A DNA stretch of 64,000 bases from Pseudomonas sp. Tri1. GTDB taxonomy: Bacteria; Pseudomonadota; Gammaproteobacteria; Pseudomonadales; Pseudomonadaceae. Positions 26,289 to 35,091 of the stretch are shown here, piece after piece. The notes beneath the pieces are model-generated. The model saw nothing but the letters and a program-made list of their open reading frames with translations, searched no databases and was not told the origin of the DNA. The stretch covers positions 3,518,001-3,582,000 of the forward strand of contig NZ_CP072913.1 in NCBI RefSeq assembly GCF_017968885.1, read 5' to 3'. The position numbers and the translations under genes are program-made. Position 1 is the stretch's first letter, and each line of letters begins with the position of its first letter.

Positions 26289-28811
26289 TCAAAAATGGGT
26301 AAAGGTCAGGCCCAGCTTGTAGGTCGGGCCGTACTCTTCGTACTGGCCGTTGTAGGAGCGGTGGCCGGTGTAGACGAAATACGGCTCGTCGGTGAGGTTC
26401 TGCGCCTCCAGGCTGACTTGCAGGTTTTTGGTCAGTGAATAGCGGGCACTGAAGTCGACGAAGGTCTGGGCATCGACGTGCAGGTCATGGTCACGGTCGC
26501 TGATGGACGCCAGCTCATAGAGGTATGCCGACTTGTAGTTGGCCGACAGGCGCAGGCTCAGCTTGTCGTTTTCCCAGCCCAGCATCAGGTTGCCGACGGT
26601 GTCCGATTGGTTCGGCAGGTCGATGCTGCGTTTACGCTGGGTGCCACTGGCCTGGTCGAAGCCTTCGATCTCGGCATCCGAACGGCTGAAGGTGGTGTTG
26701 GCCCCCAACAGCAAGCCGTTCCAAGGCGCCGGCAACCAGTCGAATTTTTGCGAGTAGGCCAGTTCCAGGCCATAGAGCTTGGCGCTGTCGCCGTTGGCGT
26801 AGCTGTGGGCTTCGGCGAAATCGGTCCAGGCGCCCGTGCCCGCCAGGTCGGTGTTGTAGACGAAGTTCTTGATGTCCTTGTAGAACACGAAGGCCGAAAC
26901 GGTGCCGGCGTGGCCCATGAAATGCTCGATGCCCAGGTCCAGGTTGCTCGATTCCAGGGGCTTGAGCTCAGGGTTGCCGAAGGTGGCCTCGTCATCGTCG
27001 ATGACAAAACCCGGTGCCAGTTGGCCAAAGGTCGGGCGCACCACGGATTTGGTCCAGGCCGCACGGACCTGGGTGTTTTTGTCCAGTTGGTAACGTGCGT
27101 GCAAGCCCGGCAGCCAGTGGTGATACTTGCGACGGGTCTCGGTGTCGGTGAACACGCCGTCGGTGGCGCCGGTGCCCTTGGCGTCAAACTCAGTACCTTC
27201 GTAGCGCATGCCGGCGATGAAGCGCCAATCGTCGATGTCGACGGTGTTCATCAGGTACGCAGCGTTGATGTCCTCGCTCATCTTGAAGTCGTTGACCCGC
27301 GACTCCTGCTCGTCAAAAAAGTCGTCGCGATTGAGGCCGCCGATCAACTGCTTGATGGCATCGGCGCTGATGCCCGGGCCGAAGCGGCCGAGGCGATAAT
27401 CAACGTTACCTTTCTGGAATTGCCCGAGGTTGAGCTGGTCATCGGTGAACCCCAGGGCATCAAAATCCTCGTAGACCCAGGCATTGAGGTCGTTATCCTT
27501 ATTGCGTCGGCTGACTTTGCCGCCGAATTTGACTTGGGACGCATAGCCGCGCAAGTCGTAGTCCCGGGCCAGGTCCAGGCGCAGGTTTTTCTCGGTGTCG
27601 GTGGTCTTCTGCTCTTCCCAGTCCACCTTGTCGAGGCTGAAGTTGGCGGGGTCATAGAAGCCCGAGCCGATGATCGGCCGCGGCTTGTCGTTGTCGTAGA
27701 AACCGCCGGTGAAACCGTCGATGCCTTCGAACGTGGCGCCGGCGATGTGCCCGGGGGTGTCTTCGCTGGATTGGCTGTAGCCGCCCTGGCCACTCAGAGT
27801 CCAGAGCCCGAACATGCGTTCGCCACCGAGCACGTAGGATTGGATTTCCTGGGTTTCTTCACGTTGCTTGAGTTTGCGCTTGCCCTCGGCGTCACCCAGT
27901 TCACCGGCGGCCTGCGGGTCTTCGAAGGCGATGCTGGTGGAGTTGCGGGTTTCGCTGTCCTTGTAGCGGCTGTACAGCGTGCGCAGGTAATAGCTGCTGA
28001 AGTCATCGGGCTTGTAGTCGAAGTTCAACCCGCCACCGGCACGCTCGCGACGGATGTCGTAATCGCGCTGTTCGAACTCTTCGAGGCGTGAGCCTTGCTC
28101 GAAATCCCAGGCACCACCGGTTTCGACGTTGTCCGAGCCGAAATCGCGCTTCTGCCAGCTCAACGCCGCGGCCACCCCGAAGTTGTCGATACCGTCGCCT
28201 AGGCTGAAACGATCGCTGATGGCGCCGGAGAATTTCGGGCTGGTCTGGCCGGTGTTCTTGTCATAGCTGGCTTCGCTGCTGCCGGTGTAGAACAGGCCTT
28301 TATGGTCGAAGGCCGAGAGGCTTTTGACGTCCACCGTGCCGCCCAGGGAGTTGGCGTCCATGTCCGGTGTCAGGGTCTTGATCACCGACAGCGACTGCAC
28401 CAGCTCCGAGGGCAGCACGTCGAGGGCAACGGCTCGACGTTCACTCTCCGGGGCCGGCACCAGGGTGCCGTTGATGGTCACGCTGTTGAGGTCCGGCCCC
28501 AGGCCGCGCACGCTGACAAAACGGCCTTCACCCTGATCGCGCTCGACGCTGACACCCGGCAAACGCTGCACCGCCTCGGCGACGTTTTCATCCGGCAATT
28601 GCGCCACGCCGTCGGCATGCACCACGCTCTTGATCGTGTCGGCGCTGCGCTGTTCCTTGAGGGCCTGGTCGATGCTGGCGGCCTGGCCAACCACTTCGAC
28701 GTGTTCCGTGGCCGCCTGCTCGGCGGCGCTCAGACGCTCACTGGCAATGGCCATCGCCAATGCGGTGAACGTGAAACCGACGAACCCGGCAGTGCTGGTG
28801 CGGTGGTGCAT
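26289..28811 (-). CDS. TonB-dependent receptor linked to phytase
   Basis: An 840-residue outer-membrane receptor. After a signal peptide (GFTFTALAMAIASERLSAAEQ) come a plug domain (IKSVVHADGVAQLPDENVAEAVQRLPGVSVERDQGEGRFVSVRGLGPDLNSVTINGT) and a long beta-barrel ending in YGPTYKLGLTFTHF. There is no STN signalling domain, unlike the siderophore receptor at 10964. The plug is of the type seen in carbohydrate and phytate-associated receptors rather than siderophore ones. The ATG at 28811 has GGGAGGACC upstream. Its place before the phytase gene and behind a Pho box suggests uptake of inositol phosphates or another organic phosphate. Confidence 0.88.
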   Translation of the reverse strand: MHHRTSTAGFVGFTFTALAMAIASERLSAAEQAATEHVEVVGQAASIDQALKEQRSADTIKSVVHADGVAQLPDENVAEAVQRLPGVSVERDQGEGRFVSVRGLGPDLNSVTINGTLVPAPESERRAVALDVLPSELVQSLSVIKTLTPDMDANSLGGTVDVKSLSAFDHKGLFYTGSSEASYDKNTGQTSPKFSGAISDRFSLGDGIDNFGVAAALSWQKRDFGSDNVETGGAWDFEQGSRLEEFEQRDYDIRRERAGGGLNFDYKPDDFSSYYLRTLYSRYKDSETRNSTSIAFEDPQAAGELGDAEGKRKLKQREETQEIQSYVLGGERMFGLWTLSGQGGYSQSSEDTPGHIAGATFEGIDGFTGGFYDNDKPRPIIGSGFYDPANFSLDKVDWEEQKTTDTEKNLRLDLARDYDLRGYASQVKFGGKVSRRNKDNDLNAWVYEDFDALGFTDDQLNLGQFQKGNVDYRLGRFGPGISADAIKQLIGGLNRDDFFDEQESRVNDFKMSEDINAAYLMNTVDIDDWRFIAGMRYEGTEFDAKGTGATDGVFTDTETRRKYHHWLPGLHARYQLDKNTQVRAAWTKSVVRPTFGQLAPGFVIDDDEATFGNPELKPLESSNLDLGIEHFMGHAGTVSAFVFYKDIKNFVYNTDLAGTGAWTDFAEAHSYANGDSAKLYGLELAYSQKFDWLPAPWNGLLLGANTTFSRSDAEIEGFDQASGTQRKRSIDLPNQSDTVGNLMLGWENDKLSLRLSANYKSAYLYELASISDRDHDLHVDAQTFVDFSARYSLTKNLQVSLEAQNLTDEPYFVYTGHRSYNGQYEEYGPTYKLGLTFTHF

Positions 28812-28887
28812 GGTGGTCCTCCCCCAGGAATCCGAATATCCGCCAGGCAATGGCCCGGCAACTGGGAGGGCAAGCTAGGGGTGGGGA

Positions 28888-28905
28888 ATGACGGTTCTGT
28901 GACAG
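28888..28905 (-). promoter_or_regulatory. Pho box (PhoB site) upstream of the receptor-phytase-exbBD-tonB operon
   Basis: The minus-strand sequence CTGTCAC-AGAA-CCGTCAT fits the Pho box, two 7-base CTGTCAT-like direct repeats separated by 4 bases, with two mismatches in the 14 repeat bases. It ends 77 bases before the receptor start. A weak -10 candidate, TAGCTT, lies about 10 bases further on, as expected when PhoB replaces a -35 element. Phosphate-starvation control of a phytase operon makes functional sense. Confidence 0.72.
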
Positions 28906-29045
28906 GGTTTGGCCGTGGAGGCTGTAATAGGCTGATTTAGGGCGCTGGCGAGCCGGAATGAGCTGAAATGACCTGTTTCGAACCGCGCAGACAACCAGCA
29001 ACCGATCTCATTGTGGCAACAGATAGAATCCCCCCGCCTCAATGA

Positions 29046-29164
29046 GATCGATCGTCCCCTCGCTCCAGCGTGGGAATGTCGCCAGGGACGCTGCGCGTTC
29101 CGCTTCTGGGATGTGACGCAGAACGTCACGGGATGCATGCCCACGCAGAGCGTGGCAACGATCA
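29046..29164. repeat. Dispersed repeat element, copy 1 (inverse copy at 40254-40343)
   Basis: This segment shares a long, clearly related sequence with the reverse complement of 40254-40343, including GATCGATCGT, GCCAGGGACGCT and CGTTCCG-TTCTGG. It contains inverted CGTGGG/CCCACG-type arms. It occupies most of the roughly 480-base non-coding space between the receptor and the GGDEF gene. No reading frame is supported here. Confidence 0.7.
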
Positions 29165-29294
29165 GAAAAAATGAAAAGTGCTGACAATGGATGAGCTGAT
29201 TCGACCTCCCCCAGCCATTCGGCCGTCGTCACGGCACTGTCACATTCATCTGCTGTGCTGGGCCGCATTCCGCTTCTGGTAAAGGATTCCGGCC

Positions 29295-30209
29295 ATGTTC
29301 TCCGTGCTGCGCCCGCACCGCCTCAAACTCGCCCTGCTCCTGCTGGCGGCCAACCTCGGGTTGATGCTGTACCTGGCCAGCGGTGAACTCAAACCCATTG
29401 CGCAGTGGGTCTGGCTGGATATTCTCGGCGAAGGCGGATCGGCGCTGCTGGCGCTGGTCTGGCTTGGCCTGGTACTCAAAAGCCGCCCCGCCGGGCGGGT
29501 CACCAACTACCTGATCCTGGGCCTGGGTTGCATCTTCTTTTCCTGGTGGATCGACAGCCTCGACGAATTCATCCGCCTGCCCGAGAGCATCACCTGGGAC
29601 CACTGGCTCGAATCCGGGCCAATGCCGGTGGGCATGATCCTGCTGACCCTGGGCATCTATCACTGGCACCGGGAACAGCTGGCAATCAACGGGCAGATGG
29701 AGAAGCGCGAACGATTGTTCCGCGAGCACCGTTTGTTCGACAAGCTCACGCCGTTGGGTGGCGCCGACTTTCTCAAGCATGAACTGTCCGCCAGCCTGCA
29801 AGACAGTCGCCGCCGTCAGCAACCGCTGTCGCTGCTGGCCCTGGACCTGGATAACTTCACCGCCATCAACCAGCGTTTCGGCCATGGTGAAGGCGATGCC
29901 GTGCTGCAGGCGGTCAGCCAATTGCTGGTGCTGAACCTGCGTCGCCAGGATTTGCTTTGCCGCCTGGCCGGTGATCGCTTTGTGGTGCTACTGCCCGACA
30001 CCGGCGAAAGTCAGGCCCAGCGCCTGGCGTTGGAGCTGGAGGTGGCGATTCGCAGCCTGGCCCACAAGACCCGGCAACACGGCGAGCGGTTGCGACTGGC
30101 CGCCAGCACCGCAGTGGTGATGGCGTTCGACGAATCCCCCGAAGCCTTGCTCAAACGCCTCAACCTGGCCCTGGCCCAGTCCCGGTCCACGCTGGCGAAG
30201 AGCGCCTGA
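29295..30209 (+). CDS. Membrane GGDEF-domain protein with degenerate active site
   Basis: A 304-residue protein. About four hydrophobic segments occupy residues 10-120 (LKLALLLLAANLGLMLYLA, LLALVWLGLVL, YLILGLGCIFFSWWI, GMILLTLGIYHW). A GGDEF domain covers about 145-300 (LSLLALDLDNFTAINQRFGHGEGDAVLQAVSQLL). The signature loop, normally GG(D/E)EF, reads AGDRF at residues 225-229. The catalytic fourth position is arginine, so cyclic-di-GMP synthesis is unlikely; it may bind GTP or act as a partner protein. The AraC gene starts 9 bases downstream. Confidence 0.85.
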   Translation: MFSVLRPHRLKLALLLLAANLGLMLYLASGELKPIAQWVWLDILGEGGSALLALVWLGLVLKSRPAGRVTNYLILGLGCIFFSWWIDSLDEFIRLPESITWDHWLESGPMPVGMILLTLGIYHWHREQLAINGQMEKRERLFREHRLFDKLTPLGGADFLKHELSASLQDSRRRQQPLSLLALDLDNFTAINQRFGHGEGDAVLQAVSQLLVLNLRRQDLLCRLAGDRFVVLLPDTGESQAQRLALELEVAIRSLAHKTRQHGERLRLAASTAVVMAFDESPEALLKRLNLALAQSRSTLAKSA

Positions 30210-30218
30210 GGCCGGTCC

Positions 30219-31256
30219 ATGACACTCAAGACGTGCTGGTACGAAGCCGACAGTCGCTTCATCCCCGGGCATTATCAGCCTGCCGCGCTGATCGACCTGG
30301 CGCTGTCGCGGGACATCGACAGCCATCGCCTGCTGCGCGGCACCGGGTTGTTCCACGACGACATCCTGGCCGGGCAGAGCCGCATCAGCCCGCAGCAGTT
30401 TCTTGGCCTGGTCGACAACAGCCAGCGCCTGCTGGACGCCGACGACAGCAGCTTCCTGTTCGGCCAACGGCTGTTGCCGGGGCACTACGGACCCGCCAGC
30501 CACGCCTTGCGCCACGCGCAGAATCTGCATCAGGCGTTGGACACGCTGATCGACCAACAGGCCTTGCTCAGCCCGTTGGCCGCACCACGGCTGTTGCTGG
30601 ACGAGCAGTATGCCTACGTTCATTGGCTGGACAGCTGCGGGGCCGATGAGCAATGGCGCTTCGTGCTGGAGGCCAGCGTGACCTCACTGGTGGCGATGAG
30701 CACCTGGCTGAGCGGCGAACGCTTGCCTTGGCAATGCAGCTTTCGCCATGCCGAGCCGCGTTATGTCGAGCAGTATTGGGTGCACCTGGGTGAGCAGACT
30801 CAGTTCAACCGACCGCTGGACCTGATGCGCCTACCCCGCCACTGCCTCGCCCGGCCTTGGCCCAACGTGTCGGCCACCGCTGGCCAGGTGGCGCGAATCG
30901 AAGCCCGGGAACAGCTCGATCTACTGGGTTTTGCTTCAAGTTTTCTGGATTGCATCTACGACCACTTGCACGCCCATGTGCAGCAGACGCCAAGCCTGGA
31001 ACAGACCGCCCAGGCCTTCGCCATGAGCCCGGCGACCCTCAAGCGCAAGCTGCACAAGCACCACACCGGGTTCCAGCAACAGGTGGACCGGGTGCATACC
31101 CACGTTGCGTTGCACCTGTATCAGGTCAAGGGGTTCAGTAACGAGGAAGTGGCGCAGTATTTGAATTTCAACGATACGGCGAACTTCCGTCGCGCGTTCA
31201 AGCGCTGGACCGGCAGTACGCCGAATCTGATCCGGCAGTTGTTGGCGTTGGGCTAA
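30219..31256 (+). CDS. AraC-family regulator (AraC_N/arabinose-binding-like sensor domain)
   Basis: A 345-residue regulator of the OruR/ArgR-like or PA-type AraC group. The N-terminal domain (ALIDLALSRDIDSHRLLRGTGLFHDDIL... SPQQFLGLVDNSQRLL) is the AraC_N (pfam12625-like) fold common in Pseudomonas. The C-terminal HTH is LEQTAQAFAMSPATLKRKLHKHHTGFQQQVDRVHTHVALHLY plus EVAQYLNFNDTANFRRAFKRWTGSTPN. It is 9 bases after the degenerate GGDEF gene and very likely co-transcribed with it, an uncommon pairing that suggests a joint function. Confidence 0.87.
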   Translation: MTLKTCWYEADSRFIPGHYQPAALIDLALSRDIDSHRLLRGTGLFHDDILAGQSRISPQQFLGLVDNSQRLLDADDSSFLFGQRLLPGHYGPASHALRHAQNLHQALDTLIDQQALLSPLAAPRLLLDEQYAYVHWLDSCGADEQWRFVLEASVTSLVAMSTWLSGERLPWQCSFRHAEPRYVEQYWVHLGEQTQFNRPLDLMRLPRHCLARPWPNVSATAGQVARIEAREQLDLLGFASSFLDCIYDHLHAHVQQTPSLEQTAQAFAMSPATLKRKLHKHHTGFQQQVDRVHTHVALHLYQVKGFSNEEVAQYLNFNDTANFRRAFKRWTGSTPNLIRQLLALG

Positions 31257-31296
31257 GCACTGACGTCGTGCGCGATCTTGTGGCGAGCTTGCGGTG

Positions 31297-31737
31297 TCAG
31301 TGCCCGCGAATGTAGTGCTCCAGTTGTCGAATCAAATCCGCCTGCTCGACAATCGCCTCTTTCACCAGGTCACCAATGGACAGCAAGCCGATCAACTGCC
31401 CGTTATCCAGCACCGGCAGGTGCCGCAGGTGGCTGTCGGTCATGACCTCCATGCAGCGCTCGATGCTCTGCTGGCTGTCGGCGGTGACCACCGGCGCGCT
31501 CATGATCGTGCGTACCGCAGTGCCTACCGAGGAGCGCCCTTGCAGCACCATCTTGCGCGCGTAATCCCGCTCACTGAACACGCCCACTACCTGGCCGTCT
31601 TCGATCACCGGCAGCGCGCCAACGTTTTTCTCGGCCATGATTTGCAGCGCTTCGAGCACCGTCTGTTCCGGCGCGATGCTGTGGACCTGCTGGTTCTGCA
31701 CGCTTTTGAGTTTCACCAGTTGAGCGGCGGTTTTCAT
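31297..31737 (-). CDS. CBS-domain pair protein
   Basis: A 146-residue protein made of two CBS domains: QVHSIAPEQTVLEALQIMAEKNVGALPVIEDGQVVGVFSERDYARKMV and VRTIMSAPVVTADSQQSIERCMEVMTDSHLRHLPVLDNGQLIGLLSIGDLVKEAI. Stand-alone CBS pairs bind adenosyl nucleotides and act as energy sensors. The ATG at 31737 has GGGGA upstream. It is convergent with the AraC gene on its other side, and a REP doublet separates it from nirD. Confidence 0.9.
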   Translation of the reverse strand: MKTAAQLVKLKSVQNQQVHSIAPEQTVLEALQIMAEKNVGALPVIEDGQVVGVFSERDYARKMVLQGRSSVGTAVRTIMSAPVVTADSQQSIERCMEVMTDSHLRHLPVLDNGQLIGLLSIGDLVKEAIVEQADLIRQLEHYIRGH

Positions 31738-31800
31738 TGTTAATCCCCACATTCAGCTAAAAGCATGTGTGAACATCATGCCTGTCAGTTAAAACGTCCC

Positions 31801-31888
31801 CTGTGGGAGCGGGCTTGCTCGCGATAGCGTTGGATCAGCAGCATTGTTGTTGACTGATACACCGCCATTGCGAGCAAGCTCGCTCCCA
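31801..31888. repeat. REP doublet between the CBS gene and nirD
   Basis: Two inverted copies of the Pseudomonas REP core (GGGAGCGGGCTTGCTCGCGAT and TTGCGAGCAAGCTCGCTCCC) flank a spacer of about 40 bases. Two similar doublets flank vanR. Such paired REPs can fold into a long hairpin and may also end the nirBD transcript. Confidence 0.85.
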
Positions 31889-31928
31889 AAGGTTTTCATG
31901 CAGTTTTCAACTTGCTCGCAGGTGCGGA

Positions 31929-32315
31929 TCAGTCTTGGCCAATCTCAACCACATCACCATTCAAGCGCACCGGCCACACCCGCAGACGCTGTTCCGGATA
32001 CTCCAGGCAATGGCCGTCCTCCAGGCGGAAGTGCTGTTTGTACATCGGTGAAGCAATCACCAGGTCACCCTTGATGCTGCCCAACAAGCCCCGGCCTATG
32101 ACGTTCGCGCCCGACTTGGGATCGCGGTTGTCGATGGCGTACAGCGGCTTTTCCTGATGTTCGGGCAGGTACAGCAGCGCCACCTGGCTGCCGTCGTGCC
32201 AGGCGACCACGCCGGAATTGGGCACCAGGTCCTCGCGGCGGCACAGGGCAAGCCATTGCAGCGGTTCCTGGTCCGCAGAACGGGTGGGAATACGAACGAC
32301 GTTTGACTGGCTCAT
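31929..32315 (-). CDS. nirD: Assimilatory nitrite reductase small subunit NirD
   Basis: A 128-residue Rieske-like small subunit: WLALCRREDLVPNSGVVAWHDGSQVALLYLP, then IDNRDPKSGANVIGRGLLGSIKGDLVIASPMYKQHFRLEDGHCLEYPEQRLRVWPV. As is usual for NirD, the Rieske iron-sulfur ligands are not conserved. The start ATG overlaps the nirB stop (TGATG), with GAGGTG upstream. It completes NADH-dependent nitrite reduction to ammonium together with NirB. Confidence 0.93.
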   Translation of the reverse strand: MSQSNVVRIPTRSADQEPLQWLALCRREDLVPNSGVVAWHDGSQVALLYLPEHQEKPLYAIDNRDPKSGANVIGRGLLGSIKGDLVIASPMYKQHFRLEDGHCLEYPEQRLRVWPVRLNGDVVEIGQD

Positions 32316-34876
32316 CAGAGCACCTCCTCGGTGACGGGAATCAGGTGAAGTTCGCCGGCGTGAACCGGCCGGCGCTGGCCGCGTTCGCGAACGAAATGAA
32401 CGTCCGGATCGCCGCGCTTGTCGTTGACGAAGGTACGGAAACGCTTGAGTTTTTCCGGATCCTTGAGGGCGTTGGCCCATTCGCATTCGTAGCGGTCGAC
32501 CACCAGCTGCATCTGGACTTCGAGCTCGGCCCCCAGGCCCAGGCTGTCGTTGATGATCACGTCCTTGAGGTAATCCAGGCCGCCTTCCAGGCTTTCGCGC
32601 CAGACCGAGGTGCGTTGCAACTTGTCGGCGGTGCGGATGTAGAACATCAGGAAGCGATCGATGTAGCGGATCAAGGTGGCGTCATCCAGGTCGGTGGCAA
32701 ACAGCTCGGCGTGCCGCGGGCGCATGCCGCCGTTACCGGCCACGTAGAGGTTCCAGCCCTTCTCGGTGGCGATCACGCCGACGTCCTTGCTCTGGGCCTC
32801 GGCGCACTCGCGGGTGCAACCGGACACCGCGAACTTGAGCTTGTGGGGTGAGCGCAAACCTTTGTAGCGATCCTCAATGGTCAGGGCCATTTGCACACTG
32901 TCCTGCACGCCATAGCGGCACCAGGTGCTGCCCACGCAGGATTTCACCGTGCGAGTCGATTTGCCGTAGGCGTGGCCGGTTTCGAAACCGGCTTCGATCA
33001 GCTCGGCCCAGATGTCCGGCAACTGATGCAACTGGGCGCCGAACAGGTCGATGCGTTGGCCGCCGGTGATCTTGGTATAGAGGTCGTATTTCTTGGCGAC
33101 CACGCCGATGGCGATCAATTTGTCGGCGGTAATTTCCCCGCCGGCGATCCGCGGCACCACCGAATAGGTACCGTTTTTCTGCATGTTCGCCATGAAGGTG
33201 TCGTTGGTATCCTGCAACGCCACCAGGGACGGCTCCATGATCGGCTGGTTCCAGCACGACGCCAGGATCGAGCCCACCGCCGGTTTGCACAGGTCGCAAC
33301 CGGTGTGGCCGCGACCGTGCTTGGCCAGCAATTCTTCGAAGCTGATGATCCCTTCCACCCGCACCAGGGCATACAGCTCCTGACGGGTGTAGGCGAAGTG
33401 TTCGCACAGGCTCTTGTCGACGCTGACACCACGGGCGATCAGTTCATGTTCGAAGACCTGCTTGACCAGGGCGGCGCAACCACCGCAACCGGTGCCGGCC
33501 TTGGTGTCGCATTTGAGTTGGCCCAGATCGGTGCAGCCACCGTCGATGGCTGAGCAGATCGACCCCTTGGTGACGTTATGGCACGAGCAAATGGTTGCCG
33601 CCTGAGGCAGCGCTGCCGGGCCCAGCGTCGGGGCGCCTTCGGACGATGGCAGGATCAGGCTGGCGGCGTCCTTGGGCAAGGCGATGCCGTTCTGCATGTA
33701 TTGCAGCAAGGTGTCGTAGTAGCTGTTGTCGCCCACCAGTACCGCACCGATCACCCGTTTGCCGGCGGCGTCCACCACCAGTCGCCGGTAGCTGGCACTG
33801 GTTTCGTCGATGAATTGGAAGCTGCGCGAACCCGGCGTGTTGCCATGGGCATCGCCGATGGAGCCGACGTCCACGCCCAGCAGCTTGAGCTTGGTGGACA
33901 TGTCCGCGCCAGTGAACGGCTCGGCGCTTTCGCCGCACAGCCGGGCGGCAACATTGCGGGCCATCTGGTAACCCGGTGCGACCAGGCCGAAGATGCTGCC
34001 GTTCCAGGCCGCGCACTCACCGATGGCGTAGATGTCCGGGTCGCTGCTCAGGCAATGGTCATCGATCACCACGCCGCCGCGCGGGCCGATCTGCAAATCG
34101 CTCTGGCGGGCCAAGGCATCCTGGGCGCGGATACCGGCGGAAAACACGATGAGGTCGGTTTCCAGGAAATCGTCGGCGGCGAAGTTCATCCGGTAGCGGT
34201 ACTGCTCACCGGCGCTGATGGATTGGGTACCCTTGGACAGGTGTACACCGACGCCTAGCTTCTCGATGCGGGCCTTGAGGGCCAAACCGCCCTGCGGGTC
34301 CAATTGCACCGGCATCAGCCGGGGGGCGAATTCCACCACATGGGCTTCCAGGCCGAGGGTCTTGAGCGCATTGGCCGCTTCCAGGCCCAGCAGGCCACCG
34401 CCAACCACCACGCCACGGCGGGCGTTGCCGGCGGCGGCGCGGATCGCGTCCAGGTCTTCAAGAGTGCGATAGACCAGGCAGGAGTCACCTTCAGCGCCTT
34501 CAATCGGCGGCACGAACGGGTAGGAGCCGGTGGCGAGCACCAGTTTGTCGTAGCTGATGCGGTCTCGGGCAGTGACGACATGACGCGCCTGACGGTCGAT
34601 TTCCAACACCGGCACACCCAAGTGCAACGTGACACCCGGCATCTGGTACAGCGAAGCTTCACCGAGGGCCAGGGACTCGGCGTCACGGCCAGAGAAGTAC
34701 TCGGACAGATGCACGCGGTCATAGGCGCGCATTGGCTCTTCGCTGAACACATGAAGACGGTAGTGATTGAGGGCACCGCGCTCGATCAGTTGCTCGACAC
34801 AGTGATGGCCGACCATGCCATTGCCGATCACGATCAGCGTTTGCAGCTTGTTCAGAGAAGCATCGTTGGAATTCAT
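32315..34876 (-). CDS. nirB: Assimilatory NADH-dependent nitrite reductase large subunit NirB
   Basis: A 853-residue enzyme of normal length. Order of domains: FAD-binding (LIVIGNGMVGHHCVEQL), NAD-binding (VVVGGGLLGLEAANALK), BFD-like 2Fe-2S (CSCHNVTKGSIC... TGCGGC, then TGCDLCKP), ferredoxin-like repeat, and the sirohaem/4Fe-4S domain (SCVGSTWCRYGV and SGCTRECAEAQSKDVGVIATEKGW). It reduces nitrite to ammonium with NADH in the cytoplasm. The ATG at 34876 fits; earlier in-frame ATGs fall in the leader. The 165-base leader holds a terminator and ANTAR-type hairpins, and an RpoN-type promoter lies upstream. No nitrate reductase gene follows nirD. Confidence 0.95.
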   Translation of the reverse strand: MNSNDASLNKLQTLIVIGNGMVGHHCVEQLIERGALNHYRLHVFSEEPMRAYDRVHLSEYFSGRDAESLALGEASLYQMPGVTLHLGVPVLEIDRQARHVVTARDRISYDKLVLATGSYPFVPPIEGAEGDSCLVYRTLEDLDAIRAAAGNARRGVVVGGGLLGLEAANALKTLGLEAHVVEFAPRLMPVQLDPQGGLALKARIEKLGVGVHLSKGTQSISAGEQYRYRMNFAADDFLETDLIVFSAGIRAQDALARQSDLQIGPRGGVVIDDHCLSSDPDIYAIGECAAWNGSIFGLVAPGYQMARNVAARLCGESAEPFTGADMSTKLKLLGVDVGSIGDAHGNTPGSRSFQFIDETSASYRRLVVDAAGKRVIGAVLVGDNSYYDTLLQYMQNGIALPKDAASLILPSSEGAPTLGPAALPQAATICSCHNVTKGSICSAIDGGCTDLGQLKCDTKAGTGCGGCAALVKQVFEHELIARGVSVDKSLCEHFAYTRQELYALVRVEGIISFEELLAKHGRGHTGCDLCKPAVGSILASCWNQPIMEPSLVALQDTNDTFMANMQKNGTYSVVPRIAGGEITADKLIAIGVVAKKYDLYTKITGGQRIDLFGAQLHQLPDIWAELIEAGFETGHAYGKSTRTVKSCVGSTWCRYGVQDSVQMALTIEDRYKGLRSPHKLKFAVSGCTRECAEAQSKDVGVIATEKGWNLYVAGNGGMRPRHAELFATDLDDATLIRYIDRFLMFYIRTADKLQRTSVWRESLEGGLDYLKDVIINDSLGLGAELEVQMQLVVDRYECEWANALKDPEKLKRFRTFVNDKRGDPDVHFVRERGQRRPVHAGELHLIPVTEEVL

Positions 34877-34915
34877 AAAAAGCACCCGACAAAAGCCCAT
34901 CACGATTTTGAAAGC

Positions 34916-34957
34916 AAAAAAAAAGACGCCTGAAACCTTGCGGTTCCAGGCGTCTTT
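34916..34957 (-). terminator. Intrinsic terminator inside the nirB leader (attenuator)
   Basis: On the minus strand the stem AAAGACGCCTG / CAGGCGTCTTT (11 bp) encloses a further AACC/GGTT pairing and is followed by a run of nine T. It ends 39 bases before the nirB start, so it would stop transcripts before the gene unless antitermination occurs. Confidence 0.85.
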
Positions 34958-35044
34958 GCCTGTTCTGTGCGGTATCGGTCCGGCGACTGCGCCCTGACCT
35001 ACCGTTATTCCCCGGCCTGCTGGCGCTCGATCTTCGTTGACCGA
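34947..35044 (-). promoter_or_regulatory. Probable NasT/ANTAR antitermination element (hairpins P1 and P2) in the nirB leader
   Basis: Two hairpins with hexanucleotide loops carrying A at position 1 and G at position 4, the published mark of ANTAR targets, are visible on the minus strand. P1 is at 35027-35044 (TCGGTC-AACGAA-GATCGA, 6-bp stem with one G-U). P2 is at 34947-34962 (CAGGC-AAAGAC-GCCTG). P2 uses the 5' arm of the terminator stem, so P2 and the terminator exclude each other. This is the layout of nas-type leaders bound by NasT in response to nitrate/nitrite. The 64-base P1-P2 gap is long, which makes P1 less certain. Confidence 0.75.
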
Positions 35045-35091
35045 CGGGGTTGCCCACTCGATTGTGTTCACGGTGGGCCTGGGTAGTCTCT

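Noticed and set aside
26478..28091. 537-codon plus-strand frame opposite the phytase-linked receptor
   Set aside because: No ribosome site or recognisable domain; the receptor on the other strand has plug and barrel signatures.
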